DNA of 64,000 nt from Tepidiphilus olei (GTDB lineage Bacteria > Pseudomonadota > Gammaproteobacteria > Burkholderiales > Rhodocyclaceae): assembly GCF_006980705.1 (NCBI RefSeq), contig NZ_SBHO01000004.1:118913-182912 (forward strand), given 5' to 3'. Every line of letters starts with the position of its first letter. The stretch's first letter is position 1. Position numbers and translations under genes: made by a program. The notes under the pieces were generated by a model. The model was not told the origin of the DNA. It made no database searches and was given only the letters and a program-made list of their open reading frames with translations. Shown here in pieces: positions 40,314 to 50,151 of the stretch.

Positions 40314-41617
40314 GACTTGGGGCGCTCCACGGCGGTGATGACCGGCGTGCCTGGTTCGAGCCGGCCCGAGAGCACTTCCAGTACCTGGGTACGCCGGCCA
40401 TCCGAGGGCCCCAGGCGCACTTGTACCGGCATCGGCGTGCCGCGTTCATCCAGCACCCAGATCGTGGCTTCGTCCCGCTTTCTGGCTGCAGGAAGGGGGC
40501 GAGACGTCCCCGAAGCGCGCATCGGCGGTCGGAAAAATGTCCCAATGCCGGGACTTTGCGCTGCCGCGGCCTTGTCCGGCTCCGGTGGGCGATAGCGCAA
40601 GGCCGCATTGGCGATCGTCAGGACGTCCTCGAGGTGCTGGCTGAGGATTTCGGCCGTGGCCGTCATGCCGGGGCGCAGTTTGAGATCGGGATTGGCCACG
40701 GTGATCTCGGTCTTGTAAGTCACCACGCCGTTGATGAGTTCCGAGCCGTAGCGCACGCGTTTCACGCGTCCGCTGAATGGCTGATCGGGGTAGGAGTCGA
40801 CGGTGAATGTCACGCTCTGCCCTTCGGCCACCTTACTGACGTCGGCCTCATCGACGTCGGCCAACAATTCCATTTGGGTCAAATCTTCCGCGAGCGTGAA
40901 GAGTACGGGCGTTTGTAGCGAAGCGGCGATGGTTTGCCCCGGATCGATGCTGCGGGTCAAGACCACACCGCTGATGGGGCTTCGAATCACGGATTTGTCG
41001 AGATCGGTGCGAATCGAGGCGAGCTGCGCTTCGTTGGCCTTGATCTGTGCCTGCGCTTGGCGCAACTCAGCCTCGGCACGGGCGACGGCAGCCGCGGCGG
41101 CGTCGAGATCTTGCGGGGCCACGGCCTGACCCCGGCTGAGCTTGTCGGCTTGCTCCAGGCGTTGCCGCTTGGCGCGCGCCTCCGATAACGTAGCCTCGAG
41201 TTGCGGGATCCTGGCGTGCGCCATGGCGAGGTTCGCTTCGGCCTGCAGGCGCTGTGCTTCGAGCTTGCGCGTGTCGAGTCGGGCCAGAACATGGCCGACC
41301 ATCACCGGATCGTTGAAATCGACATAGACTTCACGGATCGTGCCGGAGATCTCGGCCCCGACATCGACCTCGTTGGTGGGGCTGAGGTTACCCGTGGCGG
41401 TAACGGTGATCGACAGCGATCCGCGTTGGGCCGTATCGGTGAGATAACGCACTGCAGATTTCCCCTCACCCCGGCCAAAGAGGAAAAAAACCGTGAGCAC
41501 GATCGCGAGTCCCAGCGCCAGGCCAAGGAGAAGTCGCCTCCTGCGTCGGCGCAGCCGCGTGAGTTCGGCGCGCAGATGTGAGGTATCGAGCAGAGGATTT
41601 GCAGAAGATTCGGTCAT
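40310..41617 (-). CDS. MacA-type periplasmic membrane fusion protein
   Basis: 435-residue adaptor. A basic cytosolic N-terminus (RLRRRRRRLLLGLALG) leads into one membrane anchor (LAIVLTVFFLF), followed by a biotinyl-lipoyl-like domain, a long alpha-helical hairpin (about residues 125-205, rich in Ala, Gln, Arg) and beta-barrel domains (LLADVDEADVSKVAEGQSVTFTVDSYP). It would link the inner-membrane permease to the TolC-like channel. A low-complexity segment near residue 350 (PPEPDKAAAAQSPG) is a local insertion. Confidence 0.93.
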   Translation of the reverse strand: MTESSANPLLDTSHLRAELTRLRRRRRRLLLGLALGLAIVLTVFFLFGRGEGKSAVRYLTDTAQRGSLSITVTATGNLSPTNEVDVGAEISGTIREVYVDFNDPVMVGHVLARLDTRKLEAQRLQAEANLAMAHARIPQLEATLSEARAKRQRLEQADKLSRGQAVAPQDLDAAAAAVARAEAELRQAQAQIKANEAQLASIRTDLDKSVIRSPISGVVLTRSIDPGQTIAASLQTPVLFTLAEDLTQMELLADVDEADVSKVAEGQSVTFTVDSYPDQPFSGRVKRVRYGSELINGVVTYKTEITVANPDLKLRPGMTATAEILSQHLEDVLTIANAALRYRPPEPDKAAAAQSPGIGTFFRPPMRASGTSRPLPAARKRDEATIWVLDERGTPMPVQVRLGPSDGRRTQVLEVLSGRLEPGTPVITAVERPKS

Positions 41618-43104
41618 CGGGAGCCATCCTCCAGAGGCGTTTCGGCCGGCCAGCCGCCACCGAGCGCTTTGTAGAGCCGCACACGGTCGGTGGCATTCTG
41701 GCCTTGCTGCAAGACATAGGCGTCGGTGGCGGAGAGCCAGCTGCGTTGTGTATCGATGAGCACCGTGTAATCGACCAGCCCCGAGCGGTACTGAGCGAGC
41801 GCCAGCACCACGCTCGCGCGCGCACTGTCGGCCGCCTGACGCAGATCATTCAACCTCTGATCGTTTTCGCGTACCGTGAGCAGTGCATTCTCCACGTCAC
41901 CCAGGGCCACGAGCACGCTCTTGCGGTAGGCGGCAAAACTCTGCACGAGCCGCGCTTCGCTCGCCTCCAGCTGTGCCGAGAGGCGACCCCCATCGAATAG
42001 CGTGGCCAAGGGCGCGAACGCGAGACTCCATGCCCGGGCACTGGCCTGCCAGAGATCACCCGCCGAGAGGGCCGTAAGCCCCAGGCTGCCGCTCAGGGGA
42101 AAGCTCGGGTAGCGCGCCGCGTCGGCGACGTCGCGTTGCGCGGCTGCCGCTGCCAGTTGCGCCTCGCTGCGGCGCACGTCGGGGCGGCGGCGTAGTACGT
42201 CGGCAGGAATGCCGGCTGCGGGAAGCGAGGGCAGAGATGCCACCCAAGGGCCGAGATAGGCGAGTTCCGGCGGTTCGGCTCCTTCGGCGGCGATGGCGGG
42301 CCCTGCAGGCGCACGCTCCGAGAGTCGCTCGTGCCAATACCCCGGGGACTCCCCGGCGAGCAGCGCGAGTGCATTCAGCGCATTCTCCCGACCCTGGGCG
42401 AGCGCGGCCTGCTGGGCCCGGGTCTGAGCGAGCAAGGTCTGCGCCTGGTACACGTCGAGCTCACTCACGAGGCCCGCGCTAGACCTGGCTTGGGCAAGGG
42501 CGAGGCTGCGTTCGAGCACCATGAGCTGCGCTTCGAGCAGCGTCTCGCGGGCTTGGGCCGTTCGCGCATCGAACCAGGATTGCGCTGCCTCTGCCGTGGC
42601 GCTCACCAAAACGTCGGCCAGATCATAGGAGGCCGCTACCTGCTGTGCCTCGGCCGCCCGCAGCGCCGCTCGCCGGCCTCCGAACACGTCCAGCTCCCAT
42701 TGCGCGTCGAATCCGACATGAAATTGCTCGCTCACCCTCCCCGCCCCCATCTCGGCACTCGAGCGGTTGCGCACGGCGCTGCCGCCGCCGGTCACGGTAG
42801 GCCCGAGGTCGGCCGACGCTGCCCGACGCAACGCCCGTGCTTCGGCCAGACGAGCCAATGCGGCATCTACGTCGAGGTTGTCACGGCGCACCTTGGCGAT
42901 GATCTCTTCGAGCGTCGGATCGGAGAAATGACGCCACCATTGCGTGAGCTCGGCCGCGTCCGCCCCGACCGGGGCCTGCCGGAATGCCTGCGGCGGGACC
43001 GGTGCCTGTGGCGGCAGCGTAACGCCGGCACAGGCGGCACACAGAACGAGCGTCAGCAACGCTGTGGAACGAGCGTAAAATCGAAAAAACAGGGTCGGCT
43101 CCAT
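41614..43104 (-). CDS. NodT-family TolC-like outer-membrane efflux lipoprotein
   Basis: 496-residue outer-membrane factor, first gene of the efflux operon. I start at MEPTLFFRFYARS (43104), which gives a signal peptide ending in the lipobox LCAAC; the longer frame adds a basic, non-signal extension. Two repeated halves of the OEP family follow, with long coiled helices (LDVDAALARLAEARALRRAAS and SVVLALAQYRSGLVDYTVLID). The operon resembles the macrolide/peptide exporter MacAB-TolC, but the exported substrate cannot be predicted. Confidence 0.93.
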   Translation of the reverse strand: MEPTLFFRFYARSTALLTLVLCAACAGVTLPPQAPVPPQAFRQAPVGADAAELTQWWRHFSDPTLEEIIAKVRRDNLDVDAALARLAEARALRRAASADLGPTVTGGGSAVRNRSSAEMGAGRVSEQFHVGFDAQWELDVFGGRRAALRAAEAQQVAASYDLADVLVSATAEAAQSWFDARTAQARETLLEAQLMVLERSLALAQARSSAGLVSELDVYQAQTLLAQTRAQQAALAQGRENALNALALLAGESPGYWHERLSERAPAGPAIAAEGAEPPELAYLGPWVASLPSLPAAGIPADVLRRRPDVRRSEAQLAAAAAQRDVADAARYPSFPLSGSLGLTALSAGDLWQASARAWSLAFAPLATLFDGGRLSAQLEASEARLVQSFAAYRKSVLVALGDVENALLTVRENDQRLNDLRQAADSARASVVLALAQYRSGLVDYTVLIDTQRSWLSATDAYVLQQGQNATDRVRLYKALGGGWPAETPLEDGSR

Positions 43105-43242
43105 CAACAAGGTCGAGCGAGTCAGCCGTCGCACACGAGTCGGAAATCGCACTGCGATTGTACGCGTGCTGCTCTCGTCGCGGACACATGATACGATTCG
43201 TTGAACACTGCGACGCTACTCTCTCTTTCTCAGGAAAACCCA

Positions 43243-44100
43243 ATGAAGTTCATCCGTTTCGGCGCACCGGGCAAGGAACGTCCCGGTCTGGTTGCCCCCG
43301 ACGGCAGTCTGCGCGATCTCTCGTCCCATGTGAATGACATCGACGGTGCGCTCCTTGCCGACGAGGCGGCGCTCGCGGCCTTGCGTGCGCTCGATCCGTT
43401 CTCGTTGCCGCCGGTAGCGTCCGACGTCCGCCTCGGGCCGCCGGTGGCCGGCGTGGGCAATTTCTATGCCATCGGGCTCAATTTCCGCGACCACGCGCAG
43501 GAGGCGAATCTGCCGATTCCCGGTGAACCGGTCGTCTTCATGAAGGCCACGAGCTGCATCTGCGGTCCGAACGATCCGCTCCTGTGCCCGCCCGGGGCGC
43601 AGAAACTCGACTGGGAGGCGGAACTGGGCGTGGTCATCGGTCGGCGGGCCAAGCGCGTCTCGCCGACCGAGGCGCGCGCCTGCATCGCCGGCTATTGCAC
43701 CGTGCTCGACGGGTCGGAGCGCGACTTCCAGATGAACCGCGGGGGGCTATGGATCAAGGGCAAGAGCTACGAGTCCTTCGGTCCGCTGGGCCCCTGGCTC
43801 GTCACCGCCGACGAAGTGTCCGATCCCCAGTCCCTCGCCATCCGCCTCGAGGTGAACGGCGAACGCATGCAGGACGGCACCACCGCCGAGATGATCTTCG
43901 ACGTGCTCACCCTCGTGAGCCACCTGTCCGAATTCATGACGCTGCTGCCGGGCGATGTGATCGCCACCGGCACGCCCGCCGGGGTCGGACTGGGTCAGAA
44001 TCCGCCGCGTTTCCTGCGTCCCGGAGATGAAGTGACGCTGGAGGTCGGTGGCTTGGGGCGGCAGCGCCACCGCGTGGTGGCCGATCGCGCGGAGCAATGA
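43243..44100 (+). CDS. Fumarylacetoacetate hydrolase-family protein
   Basis: 285-residue FAH-fold enzyme. The N-terminal domain (MKFIRFGAPGKERPGLV) and the catalytic core (NFYAIGLNFRDHAQEANLPIP, FMKATSCICGPNDPL, DWEAELGVVIGRRAKRV) carry the metal-binding E-x-E-type ligands. Members act as acylpyruvases, 2-hydroxyhepta-2,4-diene-1,7-dioate isomerases or ureidoglycolate lyase-like enzymes, and sequence alone does not choose. AGGAAA precedes the ATG at 43243. The stop overlaps the next gene, a transporter subunit, by 4 bp, an unexpected partner. Confidence 0.88.
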   Translation: MKFIRFGAPGKERPGLVAPDGSLRDLSSHVNDIDGALLADEAALAALRALDPFSLPPVASDVRLGPPVAGVGNFYAIGLNFRDHAQEANLPIPGEPVVFMKATSCICGPNDPLLCPPGAQKLDWEAELGVVIGRRAKRVSPTEARACIAGYCTVLDGSERDFQMNRGGLWIKGKSYESFGPLGPWLVTADEVSDPQSLAIRLEVNGERMQDGTTAEMIFDVLTLVSHLSEFMTLLPGDVIATGTPAGVGLGQNPPRFLRPGDEVTLEVGGLGRQRHRVVADRAEQ

Positions 44101-44897
44101 AGACCCGGCGTGGATGGCACCGCCAACTGTTCGTGATGGTGGCCTTCTTTGCCTGCGTGGCCCAGGCGCAGGAAGGACCGCGGCGCATCGTCTCGGTGAA
44201 TCTGTGCGCCGACCAGCTGCTGCTGCGGCTCGCCCCCGAGCGCGTCATCGCCATCACGATGTTGTCGCGCCGCGGCGACTTGGCGCCAGACCCCTCGCTG
44301 GGGGCCGACAAACCGGCGATCCGCGGTTCGGCCGAAGAGATTCTCGCGCTGAAGCCAGATCTGGTCGTCTTCGGGCCATTCTCGGCCGCGGCCACGCGCT
44401 CGCTGCTCGAGCGGCTGGGTCTTCCCGTCTATACACTACCTTACGTCGAATCGTTGCCCGCGCTGCGAGAGGCGATCCGTACCCTCGGCCAGTTGGTGCA
44501 CGAGCCGGAACGTGCCGCGGCCCTGGAAAGACGGCTCGACACCCTCGCTCGCCCCTTCGACGCCGAGCCGCCGCCCATCCTCTATTATCTCCAGGGCGGC
44601 TATAGCGCCGGGCACGGCACCTGGGTGGGCGAGCTCATCGAACGCAGCGGCGGCATCAATGCGGCCGCCCGGGCGGGGCTCATCGGTTATGGCGATCTGC
44701 CGCTCGAGCGGGCACTGGCCGCCCGCCCGACGCGCTGGTGGCGCACCGCCTATCAAAACGACACCCCGACCCTGGGCGAGCGCCTGCTCGCACATCCGGC
44801 CCTGCGGCGGCAGGCCGGCGAACCGCGCTGGCTGCCGAGCTGGGCGATCACCTGCGCCGGACCCTGGTCGTTCGAGGCGCTGGAGCCCCTACGATGA
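44097..44897 (+). CDS. BtuF/FecB-like ABC transporter substrate-binding protein
   Basis: 266-residue periplasmic binding protein with a Sec signal peptide (LFVMVAFFACVAQAQ) and a class III fold. The start of the mature domain, RRIVSVNLCADQLLLRLAPERV, is the pattern of a proteobacterial group annotated as cobalamin or metal-chelate binders. EEILALKPDLVVFG and LGLPVYTLP are family-typical. A permease and an ATPase follow in the same operon with 4-bp overlaps. Vitamin B12 and iron chelates are both possible substrates; no riboswitch is visible upstream. Confidence 0.85.
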   Translation: MKTRRGWHRQLFVMVAFFACVAQAQEGPRRIVSVNLCADQLLLRLAPERVIAITMLSRRGDLAPDPSLGADKPAIRGSAEEILALKPDLVVFGPFSAAATRSLLERLGLPVYTLPYVESLPALREAIRTLGQLVHEPERAAALERRLDTLARPFDAEPPPILYYLQGGYSAGHGTWVGELIERSGGINAAARAGLIGYGDLPLERALAARPTRWWRTAYQNDTPTLGERLLAHPALRRQAGEPRWLPSWAITCAGPWSFEALEPLR

Positions 44898-45877
44898 GGG
44901 AAGTGCTACTCGCGCCGGCGCTGCTCCTGCTGGTGGTCTTGCTCGTGCTCGCTTCGCTCACGCTGGGCTATCTGGAGCTCTCGCCGCTTGCCTGGTGGCG
45001 GGGCGTCTGGGCGGGGGATCCTCTCCTGCGCCTGGTCCTGGTGGAAATCCGGCTGCCGCGCACCCTGCTCGCGCTCGCCGTGGGGGCGGCGCTGGGCGTA
45101 GCCGGAGCGGCCTTGCAGAGCCTGCTGCGCAACCCCCTTGCCGAACCGGCCTTGGTCGGGGCCACCGGCGGGGCCTCGCTGGGCGCGGTGATGGCGCTCT
45201 ACTGGGGGTGGGCCGGCGCCTGGTCGCTGGCGCTGCCGCTGTCGGGTTTCGCCGGGGCGGCCCTCGTCACGACGCTGGTCTTGCTGCTCGCCCTGCGCGG
45301 AACCTCCACCGTGGGCCTCATCCTGGCCGGCGTGGCTGCTTCCAGCCTGAGCACGGCGCTCGTCTCGCTCATCCTCAACGCGTCGCCCAACCCGCACGCG
45401 ACGATGGAGATCGTGCACTGGCTGCTGGGGTCAGTCGCCGATCGCAGCCTGCAGGACGTGGCGCTGGTACTGCCGCCGATCGCGCTGGGGCTGGCATTGC
45501 TGCTGCGCCAGGGCACGGCGCTGCGCCGCCTGGTGCTCGACGAGGAGGCTGCTGCGAGCCTGGGCGTGTCGCTGCCGCGGCTGCGGCTGGCCGTGCTCGT
45601 GGGGGCGGCGCTGGCGGTGGGGGCCGCCACGGCCATTGCCGGCTCCATCGGCTTCGTCGGCCTGGTGGCGCCGCACCTTGTGCGTCCGCTCGTACGCCAC
45701 GATCCGGCGCGCACGCTGTGGGCGGCGATGGGGGCGGGAGCGGCGCTGCTGCTCGCCGCCGATCTGGCAGTGCGCCTGCTCAATCCCCACGGCGCGGAGC
45801 TCAAACTGGGCGTGCTCACGGCCCTCGTCGGGGCGCCCTTCTTCCTGTGGCGGGTACTCGCGGTGCGCGCGCCATGA
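44894..45877 (+). CDS. FecCD/BtuC-family ABC transporter permease
   Basis: 327-residue, strongly hydrophobic permease with about ten membrane helices. LRLVLVEIRLPRTLLALAVGAALGVAGAALQSLLRNPLAEP is the family hallmark, and GSIGFVGLVAPHLVRPLVRHD is the loop that contacts the ATPase. It imports the ligand delivered by the binding protein upstream. It starts at the ATG overlapping that gene's stop by 4 bp. Confidence 0.94.
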   Translation: MREVLLAPALLLLVVLLVLASLTLGYLELSPLAWWRGVWAGDPLLRLVLVEIRLPRTLLALAVGAALGVAGAALQSLLRNPLAEPALVGATGGASLGAVMALYWGWAGAWSLALPLSGFAGAALVTTLVLLLALRGTSTVGLILAGVAASSLSTALVSLILNASPNPHATMEIVHWLLGSVADRSLQDVALVLPPIALGLALLLRQGTALRRLVLDEEAAASLGVSLPRLRLAVLVGAALAVGAATAIAGSIGFVGLVAPHLVRPLVRHDPARTLWAAMGAGAALLLAADLAVRLLNPHGAELKLGVLTALVGAPFFLWRVLAVRAP

Positions 45878-46644
45878 GCCTGGCCCTGGAATTCTCCAGC
45901 GTCGGCTTGCGGCTGGGCGGACGGACCGTGCTCCGCGGCATCGACTGGCGGGGCGAGGCAGGCCGACTCGTCGGCCTGGTGGGCCCCAACGGGGCGGGCA
46001 AATCGATGTGGCTGCGGGTGGCCGCCGGTGTGCTCGGACCACAGCAGGGGGAAGTGCGTTGGTGGGGCGAGCCGCTCGCGCGCGTGCCGCGCACGCGCTG
46101 GCCCTCGCTGATCGCCTATTGCCCGCAGCGCTTTTCCCTTCATCTGCCGCTGCGCGCCCTCGATTGCGTCGCTCTGGGTTTGCCCGCCGGCCGGATTCGT
46201 ACCCCGCCCGAGCGAGAGCGCTGCCTGGCGGCACTCGGGAAAGTCGACGCCGCGGATCTGGCCGAGCGCCCCGTCACCGAACTCTCGGGCGGACAGCAGC
46301 AACGCGTGGCGCTCGCTCGGGCGTTCGCCCAGGAGGCGACGATGCTGCTCGCCGACGAACCGCTCGCCGCGCTCGATCCGCGCCATGCACTCGAGACGCT
46401 GGCATTGTTACGGCGCGAGGCGCACGAGGCCGGACGGCTGGTGGTCATAGCCCTGCACGAACTCACGCTCGCGGCGCGTTTTTGCGACGAAGTGCTGCTG
46501 CTGCACGAGGGGCGCTGCCTCGCGGCGGGCGACCCTTTGGAAGTGCTCGACGAGACGCGGCTGCGCGAGGTCTATGGCCTGCGGGCCCGGCGCCTGGAAG
46601 TGGAGGGAGAGACGGTGCTGCTTCCTTGGGCGCCCACGCAGTGA
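45874..46644 (+). CDS. FecE/BtuD-family ABC transporter ATPase
   Basis: 256-residue ATPase of the metal-chelate/B12 importer class. Walker A is GPNGAGKSM (37-45), with Met where Ser or Thr usually follows GKS; the magnesium-binding Ser of GKS itself is present. The signature LSGGQQQRVALARA, Walker B MLLADEPLAALD and switch histidine ALHEL are normal. It overlaps the permease stop by 4 bp and ends 11 bp before the convergent htpX. Confidence 0.94.
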   Translation: MSLALEFSSVGLRLGGRTVLRGIDWRGEAGRLVGLVGPNGAGKSMWLRVAAGVLGPQQGEVRWWGEPLARVPRTRWPSLIAYCPQRFSLHLPLRALDCVALGLPAGRIRTPPERERCLAALGKVDAADLAERPVTELSGGQQQRVALARAFAQEATMLLADEPLAALDPRHALETLALLRREAHEAGRLVVIALHELTLAARFCDEVLLLHEGRCLAAGDPLEVLDETRLREVYGLRARRLEVEGETVLLPWAPTQ

Positions 46645-46655
46645 ACCGATCGCCG

Positions 46656-47516
46656 TCAGCGGCGACGCATCCGTGCCGCCATCTCCCGCAGGCGGGCGAT
46701 GCGCTCTTCGGTGCTCGGATGCGTCGAAAAGAGCCCGCGCAGCCCGCCGCCCGAGAGCGGGTTCATGATCATCATCTGCGCCGTCTCGGGGTGTGCCTCG
46801 GCCGTGGGCATGGGGATCTGCCGCGCGTAAGCCTCGATCTTGGCTAGCGCTGAGGCGAGCGCCTCCGGGTCGCCGCAGATCTCGGCTCCGCCCGCATCGG
46901 CTCCGAATTCGCGCGTGCGCGAGATCGCCAGCTGGATGATCACCGCCGCGATCGGCGCGAGGATCATCACCAGGATGGTGAGTATGGGGTTGGCTGGCCG
47001 CCCCTCTGCGTCGCGCCCGCCGAAGAAGAAACCGAAATTGGCGAGCATGGAAATGGCACCGGCCACCGTCGCCGTCATGGTCGAGATGAGGATGTCGCGA
47101 TGCTTCACGTGCGCGAGCTCGTGGGCCATCACCGCACGCAACTCGCGCTCGCTGAGCAGCTCGATGATCCCGGTGGTCGCCGCCACGGCCGCGTGTTCGG
47201 GGTTGCGCCCCGTGGCGAAGGCGTTGGGCTGCGCCTCGTGGATGATATAGACTTTGGGCATGGGCAACCCCGCGCGCCGGGCAAGGTCCCGGACGATGCC
47301 GTAGAGGTAGGGCGAGGTGGTCTCGTCGACCTCCTGCGCGTGGTACATCGCCAGCACCATCTTGTCGGAGAACCAATACGCCCAGAAGTTGGTGAGCGCG
47401 CCGAACCCCAGCGCCACCAACATCCCCGTCCTACCGCCGATCACCATCCCCACGGCGCCGAAGAGCGCCATGATCGCCGCCATCAAGAGCGTCGTCTTCA
47501 GCCAGTTTCCGTACAT
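46656..47516 (-). CDS. htpX: Protease HtpX
   Basis: 286-residue M48B membrane zinc protease that degrades misfolded inner-membrane proteins. Two N-terminal helices (10-50) lead to HELAH at 132-136 and a second pair of helices (about 148-195); the third ligand is in [23 protein letters not shown] precedes the ATG at 47516; an in-frame TTG six bases upstream is less likely. It starts 2 bp after the fmt stop, forming a def-fmt-htpX unit. Confidence 0.95.
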   Translation of the reverse strand: MYGNWLKTTLLMAAIMALFGAVGMVIGGRTGMLVALGFGALTNFWAYWFSDKMVLAMYHAQEVDETTSPYLYGIVRDLARRAGLPMPKVYIIHEAQPNAFATGRNPEHAAVAATTGIIELLSERELRAVMAHELAHVKHRDILISTMTATVAGAISMLANFGFFFGGRDAEGRPANPILTILVMILAPIAAVIIQLAISRTREFGADAGGAEICGDPEALASALAKIEAYARQIPMPTAEAHPETAQMMIMNPLSGGGLRGLFSTHPSTEERIARLREMAARMRRR

Positions 47517-47518
47517 CG

Positions 47519-48481
47519 TCAACCTCCTTCCACAGTGAATCGCTCGCCGATAGAGATCGGGAAACCGCGCAGGAATTCCGCCGCGGGCAGGCGCTTGCCG
47601 CCGGGGCGCTGCAGTTCGGTGAGCAGCAGCCGTCCCTGGCCGGCCTGCACGGTGATCCCTTCGGGGCCGACGGCCGTCACCGTTCCCGGCGGCTCGGTGC
47701 CGTTTCCTTCGAGCCTATGGGCTCGCCAGAGTTTCAGCGGCACGCCGCACAACAGTGCCTGAGCCCCGGGATGGGGATCGAAGGCGCGCAGCCGCCGCTC
47801 GATCATTTCGGCCGGCTGCGACCAGTCGATCCAGCGCTCCTGCGGCGTGATCTTGGCGGCGTAGGTGGCGCCTTCTGCCGGTTGCGCTCGAGCCTGGGCG
47901 AGGTGACGCGGCAGCTCGGGCAAGACCTGAAGCAGCAGCCCGGCACCCAGCGCAGCGAGCCGGTCGTGCAGCGAACCCGCCGTCTCGTCAGGGGCGATCG
48001 GCGTTGCCGCCTTCGCCACCATGGGACCGGTATCCAACCCTTCGTCCATCTGCATGAGGGTGACCCCCGTCTCGGCATCGCCCGCCTCGATCGCCCGGAC
48101 GATGGGGGCGGCTCCCCGCCAGCGCGGCAGGAGCGACGCGTGGATGTTGAGGCAGCCCCAGCGCGGCCAATGCAATACTTCGGGCGGCAGGATCAGGCCA
48201 TAGGCTGCCACCACCAGCACGTCGGGTGCGGGCAGCGTCAGCAGTTCCCGGCGATCCTCTTCGCTCTTGAGCCGCGCCGGCTGCAGCACAGGAATGCCGG
48301 CTGCCTGCGCCACCCGTTTCACCGGGCTCGGGCTGAGTTTCATGCCGCGCCCGGCCGGTCGGTCGGGCTGAGTGAGCACGAAAGGAATTTCCCAACCCGC
48401 CGCGATCAGCGCGCGCAGCGCGATCGCCGCGAATTCGGGCGTGCCGGCGAAGGCGACCCGGCGCACTTCCTCCGCGACCAT
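47519..48481 (-). CDS. fmt: Methionyl-tRNA formyltransferase
   Basis: 320-residue enzyme that formylates initiator Met-tRNA with 10-formyl-THF. The N-terminal [16 protein letters not shown] and the catalytic [16 protein letters not shown] (Asn, His) and [14 protein letters not shown] (Asp) motifs are all present, as is the C-terminal OB-like domain. The ATG at 48481 overlaps the def stop by one base (TGATG). The longer upstream frame is a shadow of def. Confidence 0.97.
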   Translation of the reverse strand: MVAEEVRRVAFAGTPEFAAIALRALIAAGWEIPFVLTQPDRPAGRGMKLSPSPVKRVAQAAGIPVLQPARLKSEEDRRELLTLPAPDVLVVAAYGLILPPEVLHWPRWGCLNIHASLLPRWRGAAPIVRAIEAGDAETGVTLMQMDEGLDTGPMVAKAATPIAPDETAGSLHDRLAALGAGLLLQVLPELPRHLAQARAQPAEGATYAAKITPQERWIDWSQPAEMIERRLRAFDPHPGAQALLCGVPLKLWRAHRLEGNGTEPPGTVTAVGPEGITVQAGQGRLLLTELQRPGGKRLPAAEFLRGFPISIGERFTVEGG

Positions 48482-48984
48482 CAGGCCGTCATCCGCGCGC
48501 GCTTGACGAGTTTCGCCTTGATGCGCGATTGCTTGAGCGGTGAGAGATACTCGACGAACACCTTGCCGTCGAGATGGTCGATCTCGTGCTGGATGCACAC
48601 GGCGAGCAGGCCCTCGGCCTCGAATTCGATTTGCTCGCCTTGCAGGTTCAAGGCCCGAACCCGGACGCGCTCGGCGCGCGTGACCTTGTCGTAGATACCC
48701 GGCACCGACAGGCAGCCCTCTTCGCTCACGCACTCGCCGTCCTTTTCCAGGATCTCGGGGTTGATGAGCACCGTCAGCCCGGAACGGTCCTCGGTCACGT
48801 CGATGACGATCACGCGTTTGTGCACGTCGACCTGCGTGGCGGCGAGTCCGATTCCCGGAGCGGCGTACATCGTCTCGGCCATGTCGGCGGCGAGCCGGCG
48901 GATCGACTCGTCGACCTCCGTCACCGGCTCGGCGCGCTTCTTCAGCCGCGGGTCGGGATAATGCAGGATGGGAAGTAGTGCCAT
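48481..48984 (-). CDS. def: Peptide deformylase
   Basis: 167-residue iron/zinc enzyme that removes the formyl group from new proteins. Motif 1 GIGLAATQ is at 44-51, motif 2 EGCLS at 89-93 and motif 3 QHEIDH at 132-137; the metal ligands are Cys91, His133 and His137. It starts [14 protein letters not shown] at 48984. It is divergent from the lysM gene across 120 bp and forms the usual def-fmt pair. Confidence 0.98.
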   Translation of the reverse strand: MALLPILHYPDPRLKKRAEPVTEVDESIRRLAADMAETMYAAPGIGLAATQVDVHKRVIVIDVTEDRSGLTVLINPEILEKDGECVSEEGCLSVPGIYDKVTRAERVRVRALNLQGEQIEFEAEGLLAVCIQHEIDHLDGKVFVEYLSPLKQSRIKAKLVKRARMTA

Positions 48985-49000
48985 ATTTCCTCGTCTCTCG

Positions 49001-49029
49001 TTGCCAATCGCCAATGCGTCACGTAGAAT
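49001..49029 (+). promoter_or_regulatory. Sigma-70 promoter for lysM-dprA-smg-topB
   Basis: TTGCCA (49001-49006) and TAGAAT (49024-49029) are separated by exactly 17 bp, close to the housekeeping consensus TTGACA-17-TATAAT. The expected start point is near 49036, giving a leader of about 70 bases before the ATG at 49105. Confidence 0.65.
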
Positions 49030-49104
49030 GCCAACATCTTCTGCCCCGGCAGTGAGACAGGATCGCCCACCTCCGGTTCCGACACTCCTGTGAGGTTCCT
49101 CACC

Positions 49105-50151
49105 ATGAAGCGGATGATTCGCATTATAGGCACGATCGCCCTGGTCTGGCTGGGTACGCTTGGATTCGCGCACGCGGGTGTCGAGCCCGGAGGCATTGCC
49201 CCCGATGCGCCGGACACCTACACCGTGCGTAAAGGCGACACGCTCTGGGGCATCGCCAAGCGTTTCCTGCGCGACCCTTGGCGCTGGCCCGATCTGTGGC
49301 AGATGAACCGGGCCGAGATCCGCAATCCTCATCTCATCTATCCCGGTCAGATCCTGGTGTTCGACCGTACTGCCGGAGTACTGCGTACCGCTAAGCCGGT
49401 GGGGCCGATCGACGAGAAACGCTCGCCGCAGGTTCGCCATGAGCCCATTCAAGATGCCATTCCCTCCATCCCGCTCGCGGCCATCGAACCCTTCCTCGTG
49501 CGTCCGCAGGTGATCGATCAAAAAACCCTGGAAAACTCCGGACGCATCGTCGGGCTGGAAGATGGCCGCTGGATGGCCGGCGCCGGAGACGTTGCCTTTG
49601 CCATCGGCGTGCCCGAGGATACCCGGCTCGTACAGCTCTTCCGCCCTGCCGAGCCGCTCCATGCCCGTGACGGCAAAACCCTAATCGGCTACGAGGCCCG
49701 CTACCTGGGTACCGCCAAGGTGGAACCGAACGACGACCCTCGCCTCGGCACCGTATTGCGGCTCCAGCAAACGAACGAAGCGATACAGCCGGGCGATGCG
49801 CTGATCGCGTCGCAAAAAGAAACGTTGGTCAATTTCGTCCCCCGTGCGCCGGAGCACGACGTAGATGCCCGGATCATCAAACTCTACCAAGGCTCGCTCG
49901 CGGCCGGGCGTCTCGACGTCATTCTTCTCGACCAAGGCGAGGCCCAGGACCTGGCGCCGGGTCACGTGCTCGCCCTGTGGCGCGTTCGCCCTCCGGTCAC
50001 CGATGAGGAAAATCGCAACACCAAAGTCTTCCTGCCCGAAGAGCGCTACGGCGTGGCCTTCGTCTTCCGCGTCTTCGAACGCATGTCCTACGCCCTCGTG
50101 ATGGAGACCGAGAAACCGGTCCGTGTCGGGGATGCCGCCCGTACGCCCTGA
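49105..50151 (+). CDS. LysM-domain secreted protein
   Basis: 348-residue exported protein. A signal peptide ([25 protein letters not shown]) is followed by one LysM peptidoglycan-binding domain ([32 protein letters not shown]...YPGQILVF). The remaining 250 residues are a beta-rich region without a familiar catalytic motif. Genes of this kind regularly precede dprA in betaproteobacteria. I start at the ATG at 49105; a GTG at 49090 would lengthen the signal peptide by five residues. The 3' end overlaps dprA by 20 bp. Confidence 0.92.
   Translation: MKRMIRIIGTIALVWLGTLGFAHAGVEPGGIAPDAPDTYTVRKGDTLWGIAKRFLRDPWRWPDLWQMNRAEIRNPHLIYPGQILVFDRTAGVLRTAKPVGPIDEKRSPQVRHEPIQDAIPSIPLAAIEPFLVRPQVIDQKTLENSGRIVGLEDGRWMAGAGDVAFAIGVPEDTRLVQLFRPAEPLHARDGKTLIGYEARYLGTAKVEPNDDPRLGTVLRLQQTNEAIQPGDALIASQKETLVNFVPRAPEHDVDARIIKLYQGSLAAGRLDVILLDQGEAQDLAPGHVLALWRVRPPVTDEENRNTKVFLPEERYGVAFVFRVFERMSYALVMETEKPVRVGDAARTP

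Noticed and set aside
43105..43242. A cobalamin riboswitch upstream of the FAH-btuFCD-like operon
   Set aside because: The 138-bp gap is too short for the usual element and I could not find the B12-box sequence. The importer's ligand therefore remains open.
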